A stretch of DNA of 47,903 nt from Muribaculaceae bacterium. Lineage in GTDB: Bacteria; Bacteroidota; Bacteroidia; Bacteroidales; Muribaculaceae. The DNA lies in contig JAIDUH010000152.1 in the NCBI GenBank assembly GCA_029060285.1, positions 1 through 47,903 of the forward strand, in the 5' to 3' direction. The notes below the pieces were generated by a model. The model saw nothing but the letters and a program-made list of their open reading frames with translations, made no database searches and was not told where the DNA came from. The position numbers and the translations under genes were made by a program. Position 1 is the first letter of the stretch; each line of letters opens with the position of its first letter. Positions 1 to 9,467 of this stretch are shown here, in pieces.

Positions 1-64
<64 letters not shown>

Positions 65-496
65 AGTTATATATCTTATATATATCTTCAAAGTTTTTGT
101 TTGTCCCGGCCTCCTTTATGATAAGGTCGGAATCTCGTTGACGTGAACCCCGAGTCTTTACCTCGTGTTCCCTTGTCTCTGCTGCGTCCAATCATTTGAT
201 TGGCGCTGCTTGTCTTGTGGCATCATGTCATTGTTCTCAATCTTCCTGCTCCCGGGAGGTGGCCTCGCTGTTTCCAGCCGCTCACCGTTCGTTTCCCGAT
301 TGCGGTTGCAAAATTACAACATTTTTTCGCCCTCCGCAAGTGTTTCTCAAAAAAAATTATGCTTTTCAACATATTCTCGCCATATCTAATTATCCCTCAA
401 CGTTTTCAATAAATGTTAAATTATCTTTCGTTTTGTTAATATAATAAACCATACCCACTCTAAATTTGTTGTAACGCCGAAAAAAATCCCTACAAT

Positions 497-523
497 AAAA
501 AAAGCGCCATCAGATGATGACGC
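497..523 (-). terminator. Rho-independent terminator of the ECF sigma gene
   Basis: Minus strand GGCGTCATCATCTGATGGCGC hairpin followed by a T7 run. Confidence 0.75.
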
Positions 524-536
524 CGATATTCACTTT

Positions 537-1070
537 TTATCGATAATCTTTGAGAATTTCTCTAAGCCGCTTGCGCGTAAAAAATATTCGAGATTTGACT
601 GTTCCGAGCGGCATATTCAGTTTATCGGATATTTCCTCATACTTGTATCCTGCCACATGCATCGAAAAAGGCTTACGGAAATCTGGGGCAAACCCACTGA
701 GAATTTGAGCAATCTCCTGCATCGCATAACTGGTCTCAGGCGTGCCGATACCGGAATCTTGAGAAAGATTTAGATGGTAGCAATCCTCAGAAGAGTCAAT
801 TACAGTATTCTCCCGATTATTTTTCCTGTAATTATTAATAAATATATTGCGCATTATCGTCAGCATCCATCCTTTGAAATTGGCATCAGCAACAAATTTG
901 TCTTCGTTGTTGAGAGCTTTAAGAGTGGTATCCTGCACGAGGTCTTCGGCTTCCTCCTTATTGAGGGTAAGCTTGAGAGCGAATGAGAGAAGATTGCTCT
1001 GCATCCCTAAAATTGAATCTTGGAAAGAAGTAGTCCCGTTCATATTAGTTAGTTTAGATATAGTAGCCAA
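537..1070 (-). CDS. ECF-type RNA polymerase sigma factor (sigma-70 family)
   Basis: Sigma region 2 (EEAEDLVQDTTLKAL...NFKGWMLTIMRNIFINNYRK) and region 4 (YKYEEISDKLNMPLGTVKSRIFFTRKRLREIL). Confidence 0.93.
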   Translation of the reverse strand: MATISKLTNMNGTTSFQDSILGMQSNLLSFALKLTLNKEEAEDLVQDTTLKALNNEDKFVADANFKGWMLTIMRNIFINNYRKNNRENTVIDSSEDCYHLNLSQDSGIGTPETSYAMQEIAQILSGFAPDFRKPFSMHVAGYKYEEISDKLNMPLGTVKSRIFFTRKRLREILKDYR

Positions 1071-1118
1071 TAATGGCCCCTGTAGAAGATAGATAATTTA
1101 TTATAGCTTTTCCAAAGG

Positions 1119-1150
1119 CAAAGTTAGGACTTTTTTTTCAAACCGACAAA
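1119..1150 (-). promoter_or_regulatory. Bacteroidetes-type promoter (TTTG-N20-TAACTTTG) for the ECF sigma gene
   Basis: Matches the -33 TTTG / -7 TAnnTTTG consensus with 20-nt spacing, just upstream of the ORF. Confidence 0.65.
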
Positions 1151-1221
1151 AAAAAAAGTAAGTTTTTTAAAACTTTTTTTCTTAAAATATTGTTATTCTA
1201 TGTTAAAATCCAATAAATGCA

Positions 1222-1250
1222 GAAATTGCGGCCCTTAAGGGTCGCAATTC
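1222..1250 (-). terminator. Terminator hairpin
   Basis: GAATTGCGACCC-TTAA-GGGCCGCAATTTC inverted repeat downstream of the 1279..2556 gene. Confidence 0.6.
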
Positions 1251-1278
1251 TAATATTATGGATGATGAATGAGCAGCC

Positions 1279-2556
1279 TCAAGCATTGCTGAAGACCTTA
1301 ACCTGCTCGATTCTCGTAGTCGACATCTTTGTCACTGTAAACTTCAGCTCTCCAATCTCAAACGTCTCGCCTTCCGACGGCAATGCCTCCGTATAATGCA
1401 GAATATAGCCGGCTATGGTATTATATTCCTCAGATTCCTTAAGGTCGAGACCAAGAGCCTCATTGACTGCAGCTATCTCTGCTCGACCTGATATCTCATA
1501 TTCTCCATCTGCCAATTTACGGAACAACTGCTTTTGACGATCATGCTCATCTTCAATCTCTCCGAATATTTCTTCCACCAGATCCTCAAGCGTGGCAAGT
1601 CCAGATGTGCCCCCAAACTCATCTATGACAATGCAAAGTGATCTCTTCTCAGCAATCATCTTTCGCATCATCTTATTCGCAAGCATAGTCTCGGGAGTAA
1701 AGATGACTGGCTTTATATGCTTCCGCCAGTCTGAATCAATATTGAAAAGTTCCGAGATATGTATGTACCCGACGACATCATCGATATCTTCATTGTATAC
1801 GACAATTTTCGAAAGACCGGTGCGGGAAAAAAGCGAGAGTAAATCTTCTCTCGTGGCAGTATCTTTTTCCACTGCCACTATCTCATTGCGCGGACGCATG
1901 CACTCTGCAATGGTAGTATCCTTGAAATCAACGGCATTACGGAATATCTTCACTTCATTCTCCACCTCTACTTTGGCTTGCTGCGTAGAATGCAACTGCT
2001 CCTCCAGATAGTCATCAAGTTGATCCATCGTTATCAGACGGGCATCCACTTTATTCTCCTTTATTCCCAAAAGACCCATCAGACCTTTCGTGATGAAGGA
2101 AATGAATTTTGAAATCGGATAAAGAACTATGTAGATGATATAAAGAGGCAACGCAAACATCCGCATCATAAAATTCGGGTTGATGCGAAAGGTGGCCTTG
2201 GGGATAAATTCTCCGCAAAGCAAAATCACCAGGGTGGAAAACACCGTGTTGGCAATAAGCACCATAGCTTCTGAATCGCCAAACCAACTTTCAAGCACCG
2301 GATTGATCAACACTGAAAGAGTGATGCCATATACAACCAGCACAACGTTATTCCCTACCAAAAGCGACGATATGAACATATCTTCATTATGGCTGAAGCC
2401 CTGGATGATACGGTCGACGACTCCTCCGCGAGACCCGTCTATCTGCATCCTAACCTTATTCGACTGCACATAAGCAATCTCCATGCCTGAAAAAAAGGCT
2501 GAGAAAACCACTGCTAATATTGTAAGTACAAGTGCAACTGTAAACGACATAATCAA
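1279..2556 (-). CDS. CNNM/CorC-like hemolysin family protein (DUF21 + CBS domains)
   Basis: N-terminal membrane domain (FSGMEIAY), CBS pair, C-terminal transporter-associated domain (GLATLEDLVEEIFGEIEDEHD). Confidence 0.92.
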   Translation of the reverse strand: MIMSFTVALVLTILAVVFSAFFSGMEIAYVQSNKVRMQIDGSRGGVVDRIIQGFSHNEDMFISSLLVGNNVVLVVYGITLSVLINPVLESWFGDSEAMVLIANTVFSTLVILLCGEFIPKATFRINPNFMMRMFALPLYIIYIVLYPISKFISFITKGLMGLLGIKENKVDARLITMDQLDDYLEEQLHSTQQAKVEVENEVKIFRNAVDFKDTTIAECMRPRNEIVAVEKDTATREDLLSLFSRTGLSKIVVYNEDIDDVVGYIHISELFNIDSDWRKHIKPVIFTPETMLANKMMRKMIAEKRSLCIVIDEFGGTSGLATLEDLVEEIFGEIEDEHDRQKQLFRKLADGEYEISGRAEIAAVNEALGLDLKESEEYNTIAGYILHYTEALPSEGETFEIGELKFTVTKMSTTRIEQVKVFSNA

Positions 2557-2589
2557 TAATCTTTTATTTCCCCATCCGGGGGAACGAGT

Positions 2590-3174
2590 CTATCGCCTCA
2601 TATCTTCGCTTACCGGGAAAATACCCGTCGGGCGACGTATAGAATATTTCGTCAAGCGGTCATTGCTCTCAAACCCATGACCCTCCAGCATCCTCTCCGG
2701 AGTCTCAATGTGTATGAATGAGTCACTGTAGATCTTGTTCTTGCGTTGATCCCAAAACAATTGCTGGGTAAGGAATAGTTCACCCGGCTCTTTATGCAAC
2801 TCAACATTTCCATCAAGTTTCCACAGATTTTGCAATCTAAAAAACTTTGCCGAGTCAGCCGCCACCGATGCTATGACATTAAATTTCCGGTCATACTTCT
2901 GAAGATAAATACCCTTCGGAAAATTCCAATAAGGGGTATCGACCTCATCATAGACATTCCATAGAGGCGACACTATCTTATATTGCGTGATTCCGGAATC
3001 CGATATCAGCGTAGCCACATTGACCGTAGACATCGTAGGCATTTTCTTGGGGTCTATCCTGGAAGCAATTCCCAACTTTCCATCTTCCTTGCATCCTGAC
3101 AAGACTCCAGTCAGCAAGGCGGCAAGAACCACCGCCACACCCGAAAATCTGAAAACCCGACAACCTGACAACAT
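2590..3174 (-). CDS. lptC: LPS export ABC transporter periplasmic protein LptC-like lipoprotein
   Basis: Lipobox VLSGC; LptC-like repeats (YFRLQNLWKLDGNVELHKEPGELFLTQQLFWDQRKNKIYSDSFIHIETPERMLEGHGFESN). Confidence 0.82.
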   Translation of the reverse strand: MLSGCRVFRFSGVAVVLAALLTGVLSGCKEDGKLGIASRIDPKKMPTMSTVNVATLISDSGITQYKIVSPLWNVYDEVDTPYWNFPKGIYLQKYDRKFNVIASVAADSAKFFRLQNLWKLDGNVELHKEPGELFLTQQLFWDQRKNKIYSDSFIHIETPERMLEGHGFESNDRLTKYSIRRPTGIFPVSEDMRR

Positions 3175-4433
3175 TAATTAATCTTTCTTTTAAAGAACCA
3201 TACCTCATTGAAATTCACGCCAACCATGATATTGAAATAGTTCTCTGACAGAATATTGACAGGAGATGTCTGACGATGGCGCCATTCAAGACCTAAATTA
3301 ATCATTGTCTTGCCTCCGGGAGCAGTAAATCCTGTGCCGCAAGACACCCCAAATTCCTTCATTGTGTTGCCATTTATCTTCAGATAGTCGTCAGTATAAA
3401 ATGCACCAACACGCCACGGCATCCTCTCAAAGTAGCTACCCCTTATATTATGAATATACTCTCCTCCTACTGCAAATCTCTTTCTGTCGCTGAACTTCAT
3501 GCCTTCAAAAACTACCTGTCCCGCCTCATCTTTCAGAGATGAAAACGGAGCATCAGACCATTGCTGGAGCGAGAAGTCCGCCTCTACCATAATCCTGTGT
3601 ACTTTCTCATGGGTATACGACACCCCAACTCCAAACGACTGAGGAGAATAATATTTCCCGCTCATATTGCTCTTGGCAACAGTGTCAGGACGTGTATCAG
3701 ACTTCAAATCCTGCAGCGTAAGCCAAGTGTTTCCATGGAAACTCTTCTTAGGAGAATACGTAGCCCCGACAGTAAATGAATTATACCTATTGATCGGTTG
3801 CTTATACTGGATGCCGGCCACTATATTCCAGTCTCTGATCTGCATTATCTGCTCAAACAGAGATTGTGAACCCTGCTCCGGTGTTGAATACACATCATTC
3901 TGGATAGTTCCAAAATCATACGACACATTGACCCCAATTGAGAACCCGCCGATTTTTCCTGACAAACCGGCGTATGCCTCTGTTATGCCTCCGTTGCCTT
4001 GATTCTGGCGCGCTCCAAACTTGATGTCGTCGCCAAATGAATAACCTACCTGAGTCAGAGGCACCATACCAATAGACATTCCCATAAACTTCGACAATGG
4101 AAATTCCATTGTGACATAATCCAATCCCCCTCCAAACCCATGATCACTGGCAGTCTGGTCCTTGCTCCACCGCATATTCATGTTGGCACCCATATCCCAT
4201 AGAAAGGTCAATGAGTCAATCGAGGCATACGAGGCCGGATTCATGACATTGATCTGGCGTCCTGACTGCATTGCATATCCTACGCCTCCCATCTGACGCT
4301 GCATGGACGTTGCCTTATCGCCTAATACACCATATCCATACATTGAATAAGGAGTGTTTACATCAGCTTTCGCTACACCTATGATTGAAAGCAACGCAAC
4401 AACTGCGGCTAATGATTTGAACTTAAATTTCAT
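3174..4433 (-). CDS. Outer-membrane beta-barrel protein (uncharacterised Bacteroidetes family)
   Basis: Signal peptide, alternating beta-strand pattern, terminal aromatic-rich strand; packed with lptC and coaX. Confidence 0.65.
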   Translation of the reverse strand: MKFKFKSLAAVVALLSIIGVAKADVNTPYSMYGYGVLGDKATSMQRQMGGVGYAMQSGRQINVMNPASYASIDSLTFLWDMGANMNMRWSKDQTASDHGFGGGLDYVTMEFPLSKFMGMSIGMVPLTQVGYSFGDDIKFGARQNQGNGGITEAYAGLSGKIGGFSIGVNVSYDFGTIQNDVYSTPEQGSQSLFEQIMQIRDWNIVAGIQYKQPINRYNSFTVGATYSPKKSFHGNTWLTLQDLKSDTRPDTVAKSNMSGKYYSPQSFGVGVSYTHEKVHRIMVEADFSLQQWSDAPFSSLKDEAGQVVFEGMKFSDRKRFAVGGEYIHNIRGSYFERMPWRVGAFYTDDYLKINGNTMKEFGVSCGTGFTAPGGKTMINLGLEWRHRQTSPVNILSENYFNIMVGVNFNEVWFFKRKIN

Positions 4434-5175
4434 TGTAATTATAGATATAAAGCAGACCTCTCCCCATTAAATCAGGTACATGGTCGGCTGGTATGCGTGA
4501 ATTGATGCAATCTGCAAGCAGACCGGCATCACCCCCGGTAAGCACCACACGATTGCATCCAAATTTATTTTTATATTGACGATATGTCTCCACTATCTCA
4601 TCCGAAAGGCCCAAGACCACTCCTGAGCGGATCGAAGTATCCGTACTGCAGCCTACAATCGGTAGCGGTCCTTGAGCATCAAGCAGAGGTAATGCCGAAG
4701 TATGCGCATGCAACGACTCAAAACGAAGACGCACTCCCGGCGCTATTCTTCCTCCTCGGAATGCCGGGGTCGAATCCACTATGTCGAGAGTTACTGCCGT
4801 CCCGGCATCCACCACCATCAAGGTCTCCCCCTTATAAAGCGTTGCAGCGCCTACGGCCAGCGCCACCCTATCGAGACCGAGGGTAGAAGGAGTGGCATAA
4901 TCAAGATTTATCGGCAACCGAGTTGACCTCGACAATATCAACAGTCGACCATCAAGTGCCATTCGAAGAGACTCCACCATCCTTGGATCCATATTCCCGA
5001 CAGAACAGAAAGCACCACAGTCAGGATCCCACCGCTCCACCAACGAAAACACATCTTCAAAAGCTTCCGCAGAAAAACGGCATACCTCCCTTGACTCACC
5101 CTCCTCGAAAAGTGTGAGCTTCAGCAAGGAATTTCCCTGATCTACTGCAAGAAACTTTTTATGCTTCATCGTCAA
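4423..5175 (-). CDS. coaX: Type III pantothenate kinase
   Basis: AVDQGNSLLKLTLFE, VVDAGTAVTLDIVD, GGRIAPGVRLRFESLHAHTSALP, VVLTGGDA motifs. Confidence 0.95.
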   Translation of the reverse strand: MTMKHKKFLAVDQGNSLLKLTLFEEGESREVCRFSAEAFEDVFSLVERWDPDCGAFCSVGNMDPRMVESLRMALDGRLLILSRSTRLPINLDYATPSTLGLDRVALAVGAATLYKGETLMVVDAGTAVTLDIVDSTPAFRGGRIAPGVRLRFESLHAHTSALPLLDAQGPLPIVGCSTDTSIRSGVVLGLSDEIVETYRQYKNKFGCNRVVLTGGDAGLLADCINSRIPADHVPDLMGRGLLYIYNYNEI

Positions 5176-5212
5176 TCGCTGATAATTTATGGTTGATGGT
5201 TTATCGTTAATC
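5171..5212. repeat. Heptamer tandem repeat (GTTRATC-like)
   Basis: GTCAATC GCTGATA ATTTATG GTTGATG GTTTATC GTTAATC. Confidence 0.65.
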
Positions 5213-5668
5213 GTCTTTTTCCTTCTTCATCTGATAGGCAATCATACAGCTTGCCACTATCTGTATCACAGCGCCCGCCATAGTGAATGCCACCGTCTGA
5301 CGCATTACAGCAAGCGGACCGGCTAAAAATCCGTCGTAATACTGAAGTTTATAAAACCAGAATGCGCCCCCAATTATAAAGCACATCCCCGCCCAAAACT
5401 CAAGCCTGCGCAAGCGTCGAAGCCTCAGAGAATCCCCCGGCGCATTGACATTGACCACGCGGGCACATGTATAGACAAGAGCCCCGGCTGCATAGACCCA
5501 TTTTGCCCACATCATCGAGTGTTTCAAAAGACCTGCAACAAACGGAGCCATCATGGCTGCGAGTACAAGCAGCAAACCAACGGATGCCGCTATTTCAACA
5601 TATTTTCGTCGTTCCTCAAGTTTTGTCGTTCCCCCGACATACTGAGCGGAATAATTTTTCTTTCCCAT
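5207..5668 (-). CDS. Small integral membrane protein (hypothetical)
   Basis: Four predicted hydrophobic segments; intact ORF in a minus-strand cluster. Confidence 0.7.
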   Translation of the reverse strand: MGKKNYSAQYVGGTTKLEERRKYVEIAASVGLLLVLAAMMAPFVAGLLKHSMMWAKWVYAAGALVYTCARVVNVNAPGDSLRLRRLRRLEFWAGMCFIIGGAFWFYKLQYYDGFLAGPLAVMRQTVAFTMAGAVIQIVASCMIAYQMKKEKDD

Positions 5669-5675
5669 CTACGGT

Positions 5676-5993
5676 TCATTTTGATGGAGGCACCAACAGG
5701 AAGACATCTTCTGTAGGACGCTTCATATGATACTGCTCACGTGCTATATATTCAAGTGCATCATCTCCGCGCTCTATAGCCAATCGGCGGCTACGATAAT
5801 AAGCTGCCGAATCCTTATTTTCCTTTATTTCCTTTTTCAGGCGAAGTATTTCCTTCTCAAAAACCATACTTTGGCTAAAAGAAGCATCTTCATTGAGAAG
5901 CAACAACACAATGAAAAACACTCCCATTATCAAAAGAGGGAGATTTGCACTTCTTTTATACCAATATACGAATTTCCTTGAAAAGCTGCTCAC
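5676..5993 (-). CDS. FtsB/DivIC septum formation initiator family protein
   Basis: Single TM followed by coiled coil and the conserved tail ALEYIAREQYHMKRPTEDVFLL. Confidence 0.87.
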   Translation of the reverse strand: MSSFSRKFVYWYKRSANLPLLIMGVFFIVLLLLNEDASFSQSMVFEKEILRLKKEIKENKDSAAYYRSRRLAIERGDDALEYIAREQYHMKRPTEDVFLLVPPSK

Positions 5994-6099
5994 TTCTTAT
6001 CTGTTTTTTCTATACATGTCCGACATGGACATATCGAAGTGCAAAATTAATCAAATAAATGCAAATATTCTAACGAACAATCTAAAAAAATGTGAAAAC

Positions 6100-6807
6100 T
6101 CACATTTTCCCTAAGAAGCTTTCCGCATGCAGCCTGTCGCGTGTATTATCCACATCAAACGCTACCGAAAACTCAAACGGCAAGACCTTGACAGGAGTCT
6201 CAGCTGCCAATAGCCTTTGGAAGTCGCTCAATGACTCCGGCTTAAGGTCCAGGTCCGGTATGACATCCATAATCTTTCCGGATAACCCATAAAGTCCTGC
6301 CGAGACTATCGCTCCTTCTTCAAAAGGCTCTCCGCCATACCGGTAGTCTATAACTTCTCCATCCTTATTAACTCGTGCATAAAGTGGACTCTCATCTTCT
6401 ATAAACCGAGTCAGTCCCATCAAAGCCACATCATCCGGAGTAGCTGCCACTCCCTTCACATACTCTTTAAACTCGTCAATTGGGAAAATTGCATCACACG
6501 TCATTGCGACAAACTTTCCCTCGATTCCTTCGGATGCAGCTTTAAGCGTACAGTAGGAATTGTCGGTGATGATCGGACGTGTCACGACGGGGAGGCCCCC
6601 ATCTTTAAGTTCCTCCAAATAATCGAGAAGCATCTGCATCCGTGCATTTGCTCCTACATATATATGTTCGGCCCCACACTTCATCAGCGTATTGATCAGC
6701 ACACCGATCATGGGCTCCCCAAACAAAGGCACCATTGGCTTCGGCACCTCATATCCTTCTTTCACAAAACGCGAGCCAAGCCCCCCTGCCAATATAACAT
6801 AATCCAT
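6100..6807 (-). CDS. Sugar/polyol-phosphate nucleotidyltransferase family protein
   Basis: N-terminal VILAGGLGSRF...PKPMVPLFGEPMI signature and VAMTCDAIFP. Confidence 0.88.
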   Translation of the reverse strand: MDYVILAGGLGSRFVKEGYEVPKPMVPLFGEPMIGVLINTLMKCGAEHIYVGANARMQMLLDYLEELKDGGLPVVTRPIITDNSYCTLKAASEGIEGKFVAMTCDAIFPIDEFKEYVKGVAATPDDVALMGLTRFIEDESPLYARVNKDGEVIDYRYGGEPFEEGAIVSAGLYGLSGKIMDVIPDLDLKPESLSDFQRLLAAETPVKVLPFEFSVAFDVDNTRDRLHAESFLGKM

Positions 6808-6858
6808 ATCGTATTCTTAAATAATTCAAATTTCGCAACTACAACCAACTCCCTAATA

Positions 6859-6893
6859 GTTGATCGTTAATCGTTGATCGTTAATCATTAATC
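6859..6893. repeat. Heptamer tandem repeat (5 units of GTTRATC)
   Basis: GTTGATC GTTAATC GTTGATC GTTAATC ATTAATC. Confidence 0.85.
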
Positions 6894-7558
6894 AAATCCG
6901 GCCTCAAAGCCTTAGTCCTTTCCAAAGCCTGATCCATACGCCACTGCGCGATCTTAGCCTCATGCCCGCTCAAAAGCACTTCCGGCACCTTCCATCCGTT
7001 ATATTCCGCAGGACGCGTATACACAGGCGGAGCCAACAGATTGTCTTGAAAAGAATCAGACAGTGCCGATTGCTCATCGCCTATAGCACCGGGAATCAAC
7101 CTAACCACGGCATCTACCACACATGCTGCCGGAAGTTCCCCTCCCGTAAGCACATAGTCTCCTATCGAGATTTCCTTCGTGACAAAGTGTTCCCTTATCC
7201 TATAATCAATTCCCTTGTAATGTCCGCACAGAATGATGATATTGTTGAGAAGCGACAGGCTGTTAGCCATTGGCTGGTCAAAAGTCTTTCCATCCGGAGT
7301 CATGAAAATCACCTCATCATAATCCCGCTCTGATTTAAGCTTTGAAATGCACGCATCCACAGGCTGGATCTTCATCACCATGCCCGCCTCTCCACCGAAA
7401 GGATAGTCATCGACTTTCCGGTGTTTGTCAGTGGTATAATCTCGAAGATTATGCACATATATCTCAGCCAGCCCCTTATCACGGGCTCTTTTCACAATCG
7501 AGCAATTAAGCGGAGACTCCAGCATCTCCGGCATCACTGTCAATATATCTATTCTCAT
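6881..7558 (-). CDS. trmD: tRNA (guanosine(37)-N1)-methyltransferase
   Basis: [52 protein letters not shown] motifs. Confidence 0.97.
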   Translation of the reverse strand: MRIDILTVMPEMLESPLNCSIVKRARDKGLAEIYVHNLRDYTTDKHRKVDDYPFGGEAGMVMKIQPVDACISKLKSERDYDEVIFMTPDGKTFDQPMANSLSLLNNIIILCGHYKGIDYRIREHFVTKEISIGDYVLTGGELPAACVVDAVVRLIPGAIGDEQSALSDSFQDNLLAPPVYTRPAEYNGWKVPEVLLSGHEAKIAQWRMDQALERTKALRPDLIND

Positions 7559-7672
7559 CTTCTTAATTTTGCTTGATCTATTCTATACTAAACACACAAA
7601 ACGTAAAACTTACCACACATATATATTAACGCGCATCCTCTCCTTTTTATCATAATGGAATCTTATTAAAAA

Positions 7673-7696
7673 GGGCGTCCTTTCACAAGGGCGCCC
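7673..7696 (-). terminator. Rho-independent terminator of the inositol-phosphate synthase gene
   Basis: Minus strand GGGCGCCCTT-GTGA-AAGGACGCCC then TTTTT. Confidence 0.75.
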
Positions 7697-7739
7697 CTCT
7701 TATACGCAGGATGTCTGAATCCCACTTTGGAAAAAGCTA

Positions 7740-9065
7740 TCAATCTATTTCTTCGTCTGCCTCGTAGCCACCCATCTCGCGGATTGCATTCTTCAGCATT
7801 ACATATTGCTGGAACAGATGATTCACCGGCACTTCTCCCTTAGTGTAGTCATGCATTGGGCTCTTGAGGAAGAAGCTCAGGAAGCGCTGAATTCCACTGC
7901 GGCCTGCACGGGCAGCGAGGTCGCTAAGCAACACGAGGTCGAGACAAAGCGGAGCTGCGAGAATGGAGTCGCGACAGAGGAAGTTGATCTTGATCTGCAT
8001 CGGATATCCCATCCAACCGAAGATGTCGATGTTGTCCCATCCTTCCTTGTTGTCATTGCGTGGAGGATAGTAATTGATACGTACTTTATGATAGTATTGT
8101 GTATCTTCGTCATTGCCGTGACCATACAGGTCCGGTTGATTCTCAGGAACGAGAATAGATTCAAGTGTAGAGAGCTTGGAAACCTCTTTTGTGCGGAAAT
8201 TTGCGGGTTCATCAAGCACGAGTCCGTCGCGGTTGCCAAGGATATTGGTCGAGAACCATCCTGAAAGACCAAGACAACGAGTTCCGATGATCGGAGCAAA
8301 ACCTGACTTCACAAGCGTCTGACCGGTCTTGAAATCCTTGCCGGCTATCGGCATACCTGTCTGCTCAGCAAGCTCCCACATTGCGGGGATATCAACTGTC
8401 GTGTTGGGTGCGCCCATGATGAATGGAGCCCCTTCCTTAAGGGCAGCATAAGCATAGCACATTGATGGAGCGATCTTCTCCTTGTCGTCTGCCTTCATGG
8501 CAGCCTCAAGCGACTCAACTGTAGCGTGAACTTTCTCGTCTACGGGAACATATACCTCTGTAGATGCTGCCCAAAGCACTACTACGCGGTCGAGACCCTT
8601 TTCTTTCTTGAAATTGCGGATATCCTCACGAAGCTGCTCTGCCATTTCCCAACGGGTCTTTCCCTCCATAACGTTGTCACCGTCAAGACGCTTTGCATAG
8701 TTCTTATCGAAAGCTGCCTTCATAGGCTTAATGGCCTCGAGTTCTTCCTTAACCGGATTGATATCCTTCTCCTTTAGCACTTCTGCATTGATGGCTGCCT
8801 CATAGGCATTGGCAGGATACACGTCCCATGTTGCGAATTCGATATCATTGAGGTCTGCAAGAGGCACGATATCCTTATAGTGAAGATATTTCTTGTCCTC
8901 CCCTTTGCCGACACGGATCTTGTCGTACATGCACATGCTGCCCACTGGTTTGGTAAGCCCTTTGCGTGTCATAAGGACACCGGTCATAAATGTTGTGGCT
9001 ACTGCACCGTTGCCAACCACCATTACACCCAATTTACCGTTGGGCTTTGCTGCTTTATTTGCCAT
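7740..9065 (-). CDS. Inositol-3-phosphate synthase
   Basis: VMVVGNGAVATTFMTGV NAD-binding motif; APFIMGAPNTTVDIPAMWELAEQTGMPIAGKDFKTGQTLVKS; SGWFSTNILGNRDGLVL. Confidence 0.95.
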   Translation of the reverse strand: MANKAAKPNGKLGVMVVGNGAVATTFMTGVLMTRKGLTKPVGSMCMYDKIRVGKGEDKKYLHYKDIVPLADLNDIEFATWDVYPANAYEAAINAEVLKEKDINPVKEELEAIKPMKAAFDKNYAKRLDGDNVMEGKTRWEMAEQLREDIRNFKKEKGLDRVVVLWAASTEVYVPVDEKVHATVESLEAAMKADDKEKIAPSMCYAYAALKEGAPFIMGAPNTTVDIPAMWELAEQTGMPIAGKDFKTGQTLVKSGFAPIIGTRCLGLSGWFSTNILGNRDGLVLDEPANFRTKEVSKLSTLESILVPENQPDLYGHGNDEDTQYYHKVRINYYPPRNDNKEGWDNIDIFGWMGYPMQIKINFLCRDSILAAPLCLDLVLLSDLAARAGRSGIQRFLSFFLKSPMHDYTKGEVPVNHLFQQYVMLKNAIREMGGYEADEEID

Positions 9066-9185
9066 AATCTCTGTTTTTGTTGCGGCTTACATCACGAGAA
9101 GCCACATATTAAATCTTTGTTATTGTCTAAATCTGATTTTTTCGTAGAAACGCATAACGTCTGACGCCAATCCGAAAAACGTCGG

Positions 9186-9216
9186 CAAAGTTAGGATTAA
9201 AATTCCATTCCTCAAA
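9186..9216 (-). promoter_or_regulatory. Bacteroidetes-type promoter (TTTG-N19-TAACTTTG) for inositol-3-phosphate synthase
   Basis: Consensus -33/-7 elements with 19-nt spacing upstream of the start. Confidence 0.65.
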
Positions 9217-9467
9217 GACATTTTAACCTTTTTTACGTCTCACAATTGTTATAGTTTCTCAATTTTACATTTTATTATTAAATTTTGTTAATATAATACG
9301 ACTTATTTAATAAATTATTAATTTTTGTTAATTCTGATAATTCCATTTTCGTAAGACTCATGCATCTAAACCGAGCATTGGACTCCAGCTAAGAAGAACA
9401 TAGTTATCACATATTTTTTAGCCTTATTCCATTTAGATTTGTTATAAAATAAAAAACACTATAAATT

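Noticed and set aside
165-444. Plus-strand ORFs upstream of 16S
   Set aside because: They lie in the rRNA leader region, overlap one another in different frames, and have no recognisable domain; treated as spurious.
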